DNA from: Bacillota bacterium
Lineage (GTDB): Bacteria > Bacillota > Clostridia > Christensenellales > Aristaeellaceae
NCBI GenBank assembly: GCA_023459675.1
Contig: JAEWTC010000050.1
Location: forward strand, 1 to 15,224
Direction of reading: 5' to 3'
DNA: 15,224 bases
Of this stretch, positions 1 to 8,094 are shown one piece after another (position 1 is the stretch's first letter; every line of letters begins with the position of its first letter). The notes under the pieces are model-generated. The model saw nothing but the letters and a program-made list of their open reading frames with translations, did not search any database and had not been told where the DNA came from. The translations under genes were made by a program, and so were the position numbers.

Positions 1-72
1 CCACAGCCGGTACACCACGTCGTAATCCTCAATCCCCATGGGGCGTATCGTACATTCCTTCGGGGTTTCCAT
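1..72 (-). CDS. GNAT family N-acetyltransferase, N-terminal fragment (runs off left edge)
   Basis: Only the first 24 codons lie in the window. The reverse strand reads METPKECTIRPMGIEDYDVV and continues YRLW to the edge, in frame with no stop. The stretch IRPMGIEDYD-VYRLW is the usual opening beta strand and helix of GNAT acetyltransferases (RimI-like), which transfer the acetyl group of acetyl-CoA to an amine; the substrate cannot be told. The ATG at 72 is chosen because ACGAGG lies about 6 bases upstream on the same strand. The gene is read away from secA's 3' end, in the same direction, after a 295-base gap. Seen: start, RBS, N-terminal motif. Inferred: family, from a short stretch only. 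Confidence 0.68.
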   Translation of the reverse strand, partial: METPKECTIRPMGIEDYDVVYRLW

Positions 73-253
73 CCGGTACCTCGTTTTTTCAGGGCCAATC
101 TTTACCCGCGAAACCAATTGAATCCGCTATGGATCCAGCCGCATCCAGAATGCCCGCAATGAATCCGCACCGAAAACCATCAAAGCGAATGAAGCGCGGT
201 GCGAGGCCACAAAGCACAACAACGCAAATCGGCCTTTTCATTCAAGCTACTTA
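73..253. other. Intergenic region without a gene, containing a weak imperfect hairpin
   Basis: I see no convincing coding sequence or tRNA here. The 5' flank of the partial GNAT gene must hold its promoter, but no good -10/-35 pair stands out on the minus strand. An imperfect inverted repeat spans 188-242: AATGAA (188-193) pairs with TTCATT (237-242), and the self-complementary GGCC is present near both arms (205-208 and 231-234). It shares the words TGCGAGGC and CTTTTCA with the larger palindromic element that follows, so it may be a decayed relative. Confidence 0.4.
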
Positions 254-367
254 CTGCCGGCTCAAAAGGCGTGAGATGCGAGGCGGCAAGGAGGATTTGA
301 GCTGAGCTTACTCACTTTGTAAGTGATGCGAAAATCCGACGTAGCCAACAAAGCAGGTCACGTCTTT

Positions 368-378
<11 letters not shown>
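254..378. repeat. Long structured palindromic element overlapping the end of secA
   Basis: The outer arms 254-274 and 358-378 are complementary at 19 of 21 positions, plus one G-T pair; the outermost nine bases, CTGCCGGCT and AGCCGGCAG, match perfectly. Inside, GGATTT (293-298) pairs with AAATCC (332-337). The centre can form either CTTAC/GTAAG (307-311 with 319-323) or the exclusive alternative TCACTT/AAGTGA (312-317 with 321-326). The word GATGCGA occurs twice (275-281, 325-331). No T-tract follows on either strand, so it is not a standard terminator. The 3' arm contains the secA stop codon (368-370). It looks like a dispersed, non-coding palindromic repeat with terminal inverted repeats, similar in style to MITE or REP-type elements of Clostridia; copy number cannot be seen from one window. 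Confidence 0.65.
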
Positions 379-3109
<2,731 letters not shown>

Positions 3110-3124
3110 GTTTTTATACTCCTT
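3110..3124 (-). promoter_or_regulatory. secA ribosome binding site deciding a GTG start
   Basis: On the minus strand AAGGAG (3119-3124) is followed by nine bases and then GTG (3109-3107). No ATG is similarly placed, and the next internal ATG (residue 10) would cut into the conserved N-terminal helix. Confidence 0.85.
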
Positions 3125-3169
3125 TACGGTGCGGTATGCGAAATTAGGCGGCACGGTGCGCCAAGGAGA

Positions 3170-3199
3170 ATTATACCATGTTTCCAACCGCAAAGACAA
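3170..3199 (-). promoter_or_regulatory. secA promoter (extended -10)
   Basis: Minus strand: perfect TATAAT (3175-3170) preceded by TGG, giving an extended -10, with a weaker -35 TTGTCT (3199-3194) at 18-base spacing. The predicted start near 3163 gives a leader of about 50 bases. Confidence 0.75.
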
Positions 3200-3222
3200 C
3201 CGGCGCGGCCGCCGGGCGCAAG

Positions 3223-3251
3223 TTGACATTTTACCCTCCATCGTCCATACT
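3223..3251 (+). promoter_or_regulatory. Promoter of the polysaccharide deacetylase gene
   Basis: A perfect -35 TTGACA (3223-3228), 17 bases, then CATACT (3246-3251, 4 of 6 matches to TATAAT). Transcription would begin near 3258, about 30 bases before the TTG start. It is divergent from, but does not overlap, the secA promoter. Confidence 0.7.
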
Positions 3252-3287
3252 GAGCCGTATATTCTGCAAGAACGGGAAGGATACTGT

Positions 3288-4637
3288 TTGACGCTTTTAC
3301 GCCGTATTTGCTCGATTTGCCTGTGCGCGCTCTGCCTACCGGTTTTCGCCGCTGCCGAGCCGTTTGAGCATCCCTTTCCCCAAGCGCTGCAGGTGCGCGT
3401 GGAAACCCGGACGCGGGCGCTTGCAACCGGCGCGGAAGTAAACGTAGACGTTCCCGTAACGAGCCTTGCGAGCGTGAACCAGGCCTTAAGCGATGCGGCG
3501 GACGCTTTGCTTGCCCAGGTACAGGCAGTTCCCAGCACGCGGATCGACATGCTGGCCACTTACCGCGTATCCGGCACGAAATGGGCGGGGTTTCTGCTCC
3601 TCGGCCGGGCTGTGACGGAAAGCCCGGGCGCCAACGACGCCATTACCGTAGAGATGACCGACGCGATGGCGTACGCGGTCCAAACCTACGATATGGAAAC
3701 CGGAGCCGCGCTGACGCTTGCGGACGTGTTTGCCAAGGACAGCGCCGCGTGGACGAAAATAGAAGAAGCGGCGTACCGGCTGCTGCAAAGCTTTTACCCC
3801 GACGAGCCCCGGGACGAAGCCGTTTTGCAGGCGATGGCGGCGCGGGAAGCGCTGGAAACAAGCGCGTTTCTGCCCTGCGCGGGGCAGCTGCTGGTGCCGT
3901 TTCCCCTGCAGCGGCTCCTGCCCAGCCACGCGCAGATTGCCTATTTGAAACTGCCCTACCCGGATTACCGTACGCTGATGCGCCCGCAGGCCATGCTGCA
4001 AACCGATAACTCCACCCGCCCGATGATCGCGCTGACGATGGACGACGGGCCTTCCCGGACGTTTACCGGGGAAATTCTCGCGGGGCTTGCGCGTTACGGA
4101 GCCGGCGCCACGTTTTTCTGCGTGGGCAGCGCCGTTGTCCGCCAACCGGACTTGGTACGCCGCGAGATGGATTTCGGCTGCGCGGTTGCCGCGCATTCCA
4201 TGACGCACAAAAACCCGTGGGAGCAGTCGCTGAACGATATGCTTTCGGAGGTGGACGAGCAAAAGGCACTGTTTACGGCGGTAACGGGGCTGCCCGTTTC
4301 CCTGCTGCGGCCGCCCGGCGGCGACCTGAAAACCTACGTTTACCGCAAAATCGGCTGGCCGCTGATCCGCTGGACCAAGTCCTTAAGCGACACCGGAGAC
4401 GGCAACGCGCAGGCGCTCGCCTTCCGTGTGACCCGAAACGCACTACACGGGGATATCTTTCTGATGCACGACATCCGCGAAAAAACCGCGCAGGCGGTGC
4501 CTATCTTCCTGGAAGCGCTCGTAGAGCGCGGGTTTATGTTTGCCACGGTGGACGAGCTTTTGTACCTCAACGGAATTACCCCGCAGCCAAACGTTGCGTA
4601 TTACGACGGCCTCGGGCAGAAAACGTATCCCAAGTAA
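3288..4637 (+). CDS. Secreted polysaccharide deacetylase, PdaC-like (DUF3298-like region plus NodB domain)
   Basis: Predicted metal-dependent deacetylase of an N-acetylated cell-wall sugar, 449 aa. Residues 1-23 form a signal peptide (RR, hydrophobic core, then VFAAA). Residues about 30-230 resemble the DUF4163/DUF3298 region found before the catalytic domain of B. subtilis PdaC (YDMETGAALTLADVF is the clearest part). The NodB domain covers about 244-430: motif 1 TMDDGPS (Asp252, Asp253; usually TFDDGPS), motif 2 HSMTH (His303, His307), motif 3 RPPGGD (341-346), a motif-4-like Asp368, and motif 5 LMH (392-394). The catalytic and metal residues are therefore present. TTG at 3288 is chosen because GGGAAGGA (3274-3281) precedes it, it opens the signal peptide, and the promoter lies just upstream; the frame is open further but that part overlaps secA. 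Substrate (peptidoglycan or other glycan) is inference. Confidence 0.88.
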   Translation: MTLLRRICSICLCALCLPVFAAAEPFEHPFPQALQVRVETRTRALATGAEVNVDVPVTSLASVNQALSDAADALLAQVQAVPSTRIDMLATYRVSGTKWAGFLLLGRAVTESPGANDAITVEMTDAMAYAVQTYDMETGAALTLADVFAKDSAAWTKIEEAAYRLLQSFYPDEPRDEAVLQAMAAREALETSAFLPCAGQLLVPFPLQRLLPSHAQIAYLKLPYPDYRTLMRPQAMLQTDNSTRPMIALTMDDGPSRTFTGEILAGLARYGAGATFFCVGSAVVRQPDLVRREMDFGCAVAAHSMTHKNPWEQSLNDMLSEVDEQKALFTAVTGLPVSLLRPPGGDLKTYVYRKIGWPLIRWTKSLSDTGDGNAQALAFRVTRNALHGDIFLMHDIREKTAQAVPIFLEALVERGFMFATVDELLYLNGITPQPNVAYYDGLGQKTYPK

Positions 4638-4691
4638 GCGCGCGCATCCGAACGCCGAAGCCCGCGTGCCGCGGTTTGTGTAGCGCAATAT

Positions 4692-4720
4692 TTGTAAAAA
4701 CCGCTTTTTTTTGCTATGAT
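4692..4720 (+). promoter_or_regulatory. Promoter of the two-domain GNAT gene (extended -10)
   Basis: TTGTAA (4692-4697), 17 bases, TATGAT (4715-4720) preceded by TGC. The start would fall near 4727, leaving a leader of about 35 bases that ends in GGAGG, six bases before the ATG. I see no clear terminator for the upstream deacetylase in 4638-4691. Confidence 0.7.
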
Positions 4721-4761
4721 GAACCTACGCAAAACCAAAACAACCCCTGCGGAGGACGGCT

Positions 4762-5592
4762 ATGCAAACGATCCGCTATTCCCATTCCGACGACTTCTGG
4801 GCGGACAACCAGACAGTGATCCTTTCGCATATCCTGCGGGCGGAGCTTGTTTACCTGAACGCCCATAACCAGATCGGCGAGGATCGCGGCTTTTTCGGCA
4901 TAGCGGTGAAGGACGAAAACTCCACTCTGCTGGCCATCCGCACGGCGCCCTATCCCATGATCTTTTTTGGAAACGGCGACGATCTGGCTCCGCTTGCGGC
5001 GCGGGCCGCCGAAGTTTTACGGGAGCAGGGCCTGCTCCCGGACGCCCTGCACGGCGACGCCGCCTCCACGCGGGCGATGATCGCCGCGCTGGAACGGCAA
5101 GGCGCGCGCTACCGCATGGGGCGGCATTTGATTCAGCGCCGGTGCGGCGCGCCCGTGGATTTCTTAACGCTTTCCCTGCCGCTGATCAACGCCAACGCCG
5201 TTTCCTACGATTTTCTCAAGGATTACCGGGATTTTCTGGACGAATGCCACGCCGCCTACGATCCGGCAAAGCTGCGCACGGACGTCGAAACGATGCTGCA
5301 GAAAAACGATCTGTACGTGCTGGTAGACGGCGGCGCGGTGGTGACGATGGGGCGGCTCCAGCGCATTATTCCGGGCGGGCGCGCGGTGGGCGTGATCTAT
5401 ACGCCGCCCAAATACCGCGGCAGAGGCTATTCCACCTGCTGCACCCAGAAGCTGACCCGGCTCATTTTCGAAGCGGGGTACGAATTCGCCTACCTCTACG
5501 CCGAGGCCGACAACCCCGTATCCAACCACGTTTACGAAAAGCTGGGATATACGAAAACCAACGATTTTATAGAGCATCACCGCGTAGGCTGA
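4762..5592 (+). CDS. GNAT family N-acetyltransferase, two-domain
   Basis: Predicted cytoplasmic acetyl-CoA-dependent acyltransferase, 276 aa, longer than a single GNAT fold (about 150). The C-terminal half (about 183-272) carries the hallmarks: the beta-4 strand leading into YRGRGYS (residues 218-224, the acetyl-CoA pyrophosphate-binding R/Q-x-x-G-x-G/A loop), then YLYAEADNPVSNHVYEKLGY, the normal beta-5/alpha-4 ending. The N-terminal half (about 1-140) is likely a degenerate second GNAT fold, as in other proteins of this architecture; no CoA loop is visible there. ATG at 4762 has GGAGG six bases upstream. Single-gene unit with its own promoter; a perfect hairpin with a T-run lies 72 bases downstream. 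Substrate unknown. Family call firm, function open. Confidence 0.87.
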   Translation: MQTIRYSHSDDFWADNQTVILSHILRAELVYLNAHNQIGEDRGFFGIAVKDENSTLLAIRTAPYPMIFFGNGDDLAPLAARAAEVLREQGLLPDALHGDAASTRAMIAALERQGARYRMGRHLIQRRCGAPVDFLTLSLPLINANAVSYDFLKDYRDFLDECHAAYDPAKLRTDVETMLQKNDLYVLVDGGAVVTMGRLQRIIPGGRAVGVIYTPPKYRGRGYSTCCTQKLTRLIFEAGYEFAYLYAEADNPVSNHVYEKLGYTKTNDFIEHHRVG

Positions 5593-5654
5593 GTTTTCTT
5601 CACGATCAATTTACAGCGCTTTCAAACGTCCGTCAAAGTTTGTCCATATTTGGC

Positions 5655-5663
5655 TGCTACAAT
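5655..5663 (+). promoter_or_regulatory. Extended -10 promoter of the ferritin-like gene
   Basis: TGC followed by TACAAT (5658-5663). No good -35 occurs at 16-18 bases, so the call rests on the extended -10. The predicted start near 5670 falls inside the 5' arm of the adjacent terminator-like hairpin. Confidence 0.5.
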
Positions 5664-5664
5664 G

Positions 5665-5693
5665 ATCTTACGGTGAATGACCGTAAGATTTTT
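5665..5693 (+). terminator. Rho-independent terminator of the GNAT gene, within the next gene's leader
   Basis: A perfect 10-base-pair stem (5665-5674 with 5680-5689), loop GAATG, followed by a five-T run (5689-5693) and ATT. It lies 72 bases after the GNAT stop and only 17 bases before the next start codon. Confidence 0.8.
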
Positions 5694-5710
5694 ATTGTGA
5701 GGTGACAATC

Positions 5711-6439
5711 ATGAAACTCAAGAAAATTCTGTCCATGCTATTGGCTGTGGTGATGGTCGCTTCCGCCGTCGGGTTTGCGGTAGCGGAAACCGCACAGCCG
5801 GCCGCAACCGGAGAACCCGCCGCAGCAGAAACCCAGGCCGCGGATACAACCGCCGCTTACACGCCGGAGGAAATGATGACCGCGGCTATGGCCGACGCGT
5901 ATGCACGGCAGGCCGCTATCGCCGCCTACGCCCAGGCGTTCCCGGACAGCCGCGCCTTCGCCAACACCGACCTTGACACGCAGATCGTTCTGCTGGAGAT
6001 GCTGCTCAAAGCCAACGGCGTAGCGCTTCCCCAGAACGCCGCGGAAACGACCGTACCCGCGACCGTTGCGGAAGCCTATGAAGCCGCGCTGACCGCGGAG
6101 AGCAACGCCGCGGACATGTACCGCAGCTACCTTGCCGACGAAACCCTGGCGCCGGATGCGAGGATCATCTTCCGCTCGGTGCTGCAATCCGTGCGGGAAA
6201 CCGCCTACGGTTTTGCCCGCCAGGCCCGCATCGCCCGGAGCGAAGCAGCCTGGGAAGAGATGATGGCAAACGCCGAAACCAAGACATACACCCTGCAGGG
6301 CCCGGGCGGGTATGGCACTTGGACCTTGTCCGTATACACCAACGCGCCTGACAAGGCCGCGCCTGACGACGCCACCGCACCGGCGGGCGACGCCACCGCG
6401 GCGCCCGAAGCAACCCCCGAAGCCACTGCCACGCCGTAA
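5711..6439 (+). CDS. Secreted ferritin-like (DUF2202-type) protein with apparently lost metal ligands
   Basis: 242 aa. Residues 1-26 are a signal peptide (MKLKK, hydrophobic core, GFAVA). A short Ala/Thr/Pro/Glu linker follows. Residues about 52-178 are helix-rich and align, from my knowledge of the family, with ferritin-like domains annotated near DUF2202 (pattern: paired helices, F-x-D-x-R-x-F-x-N, then a long helix, G-V-x-x-P, then A-E-x-N-A). Four of the five positions I expect to be iron ligands differ: DEY reads DAY (62-64), the E-x-x-H of helix 2 reads T-x-x-V (90-93), and the last-helix His is absent; Glu130 remains. Residues about 190-212 are a short beta-like segment with GPGGYGTW, and the tail (213-242) is low-complexity Ala/Pro/Thr/Asp. 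ATG 5711 is preferred over GTG 5702 because GAGG (5699-5702) is spaced for it. No partner gene. A structural or binding role is possible; enzyme activity is doubtful. Confidence 0.72.
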   Translation: MKLKKILSMLLAVVMVASAVGFAVAETAQPAATGEPAAAETQAADTTAAYTPEEMMTAAMADAYARQAAIAAYAQAFPDSRAFANTDLDTQIVLLEMLLKANGVALPQNAAETTVPATVAEAYEAALTAESNAADMYRSYLADETLAPDARIIFRSVLQSVRETAYGFARQARIARSEAAWEEMMANAETKTYTLQGPGGYGTWTLSVYTNAPDKAAPDDATAPAGDATAAPEATPEATATP

Positions 6440-6450
6440 CGCTATTTCCT

Positions 6451-6485
6451 TCCCGGACCCTGGTTTGAGCAGCCAGCTTCCGGGA
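6451..6485 (+). other. Hairpin just upstream of the terminator
   Basis: TCCCGGA (6451-6457) pairs perfectly with TCCGGGA (6479-6485), with an inner CTGG/CCAG pairing (6460-6463 with 6473-6476). It starts 12 bases after the stop codon and has no T-tract. It may protect the mRNA 3' end together with the following terminator. Confidence 0.5.
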
Positions 6486-6500
6486 CTCTCCTCCTTACAA

Positions 6501-6530
6501 GGACCGGGGCGATTAAGCCCCGGCCCTTTT
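6501..6530 (+). terminator. Rho-independent terminator of the ferritin-like gene
   Basis: CCGGGGC (6504-6510), loop GATTAA, GCCCCGG (6517-6523), extended by GG/CC across one A-C mismatch, then TTTT (6527-6530). Confidence 0.85.
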
Positions 6531-6600
6531 GCGGTGCGGGGAGTTCGTCTGAACGCCCGCGCCGGTTTCGTATCCCCCGCACTCCCCCGCCGCCCCCTGC

Positions 6601-6629
6601 TTGTGCTGTTGCGCCGCATCCGATATAAT
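6601..6629 (+). promoter_or_regulatory. Flippase gene promoter
   Basis: Perfect TATAAT (6624-6629) with a weak -35 TTGTGC (6601-6606) at 17 bases. Predicted start near 6636, 25 bases before the ATG. Confidence 0.7.
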
Positions 6630-6661
6630 ACAGGCAAACGCAGAAAGAAGGCATACCGCAG

Positions 6662-7972
6662 ATGCAGCAGGCAGGTTCGCAGCACAGGGTTGCCAAAAAT
6701 GCGATGTGGATCATCGGCGGGCGCGTGATACAGGCGCTGCTGGGGTTGGTGGTCGGCGCGCTGACGGCGCGCTACCTGGGGCCGTCTAACTTCGGCAGCA
6801 TCAACTATGCCGCGTCGCTGACGGCGTTCATCGCGCCGGTGCTCTATCTGGGCCTGAATGCAACGCTGGTGCACGAGCTGGTAACGCGCGAAAAGCGCGA
6901 GGGCGAGGTGCTGGGCACGTCGCTTGTGATGGGGCTTCTGGCGAGCGCGGTATGTTTTCTGGGCGTATGCGCGTTCGCGTTTTTTGTGAACGCCTCGGAA
7001 CAGGAAATCGTGCTGGTGTGCTGCCTGTACGCCGCGGGGATGCTGTTCCAGGCGGCGGATATGCTGCAATACTGGTTCCAGAAAAATTTGCAGTCCAAGT
7101 ACTGGGCCGTCTCCACGCTGATCGCCTACACGGCGGTGTCCGCCTACCGCGTGGCGCTGCTGATCGCGGGGAAAAACGTGTACTGGTTCGCGCTGACCGC
7201 GGTGATCGACCACGGCGTTGCGGCGTTGGTGCTGCTGACTTTGTACCGCCGCAAGGGCGGAAGCAAACTTTCGGTTTCCATGCCGGTCGCCCGGGAAATG
7301 TTCCAAAAGAGCAAGCACTACATCATCCCGGCGCTGATGGTGAGCATCTTCGCCGAAACCGACAAGCTGATGCTCAAATGGATGCTCGGGCAGACGGTTG
7401 TGGGGTATTACGCGGCCGCGGTCACCATCTGCGGCCTGTCCAGCTTCGTGTGCGCGGCGATCCTTGATTCGTTCCGCCCCATGATTTTTGAGAACAAGCG
7501 GATTTCCAACGCCTCCTACGAGGGCAGCGTCACCCAGCTGTATTCCGTGATCCTGTATTCCTCGCTCATCCAGTGCGTGGGCATTGCGGTGCTCGCGGGC
7601 GTGCTGGTGCAGGTGCTCTACGGGGCGGATTACGCGCCCGCCGTGCCGGTGATCCGGGTGTTGGTATGGTACACGGGCTTTTCCTATCTGGGCGCGGTAC
7701 GCGATATATGGCTTCTGGGCGAGAACAAGCAGAATTTGCTGTGGAAAATTAACCTGTGCGGCGTGCTTTGCAACGTTGTGCTGAACCTTTTGCTGATCCC
7801 CGTCTGGGGCATGCTGGGCGCGGCCGCGGCCTCGCTTGCCACGCAGATCTTCACCAACGTGTTCCTGGGCTTTGTATTCCGGGACATCCGCCGCAACAAC
7901 ACGCTGATGGCGCACGGCCTGCACCCCGGGGAAATGCGGCTGCACTCGCTGTTTTCCAAGACGCGTTCCTGA
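6662..7972 (+). CDS. Oligosaccharide flippase / polysaccharide biosynthesis membrane protein (Wzx/RfbX-like)
   Basis: 436 aa, hydrophobic throughout, with about 12 predicted membrane segments. The opening NAMWIIGGRVIQALLG and then ARYLGPSNFGSINYAASL is the recognisable N-terminal pattern of the polysaccharide synthase/flippase family (MOP superfamily), which moves lipid-linked oligosaccharides to the outer face of the membrane. The middle ETDKLMLKWMLGQTVVGYYAAA matches the repeated second-half motif (D-x-x-ML...G...VGYY). ATG 6662 has GAAAGAAGG about 10 bases upstream. It stands alone with its own promoter and a strong terminator, convergent with a GT-C-type membrane protein; both probably serve surface glycan assembly. 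No sugar-nucleotide genes are next to it, so the glycan is unknown. Confidence 0.92.
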   Translation: MQQAGSQHRVAKNAMWIIGGRVIQALLGLVVGALTARYLGPSNFGSINYAASLTAFIAPVLYLGLNATLVHELVTREKREGEVLGTSLVMGLLASAVCFLGVCAFAFFVNASEQEIVLVCCLYAAGMLFQAADMLQYWFQKNLQSKYWAVSTLIAYTAVSAYRVALLIAGKNVYWFALTAVIDHGVAALVLLTLYRRKGGSKLSVSMPVAREMFQKSKHYIIPALMVSIFAETDKLMLKWMLGQTVVGYYAAAVTICGLSSFVCAAILDSFRPMIFENKRISNASYEGSVTQLYSVILYSSLIQCVGIAVLAGVLVQVLYGADYAPAVPVIRVLVWYTGFSYLGAVRDIWLLGENKQNLLWKINLCGVLCNVVLNLLLIPVWGMLGAAAASLATQIFTNVFLGFVFRDIRRNNTLMAHGLHPGEMRLHSLFSKTRS

Positions 7973-7984
7973 AAAACGCATGAC

Positions 7985-8017
7985 AAAAGGCCCCGCCGGC
8001 AGGGCGGGGCCTTTTTT
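7985..8017. terminator. Bidirectional rho-independent terminator between convergent genes
   Basis: A perfect 13-base-pair stem (7985-7997 with 8003-8015), loop GGCAG, T-run to 8017 on the plus strand, and a four-T run at the other foot on the minus strand (from AAAA at 7985-7988). It serves the flippase (+) and the GT-C-like gene (-). Confidence 0.93.
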
Positions 8018-8094
8018 GATACGGAAACGCGCGTTGGGTGGTTACCGCGCCACCGACTGCGCAAACGCGGAAACCGGCGCGCGCCGCCTTCCCG

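Noticed and set aside
3110..3559. N-terminal extension of SecA (150 extra residues) in the open frame
   Set aside because: The stretch is not SecA-like, overlaps the promoters and the divergent deacetylase signal peptide, and the GTG at 3109 has a good RBS.
5738..7981. 747-residue open frame on the minus strand
   Set aside because: It is antisense to the ferritin-like and flippase genes, has His/Arg/Gln-rich shadow composition typical of GC-rich DNA, crosses two promoters and a terminator, and shows no domain.
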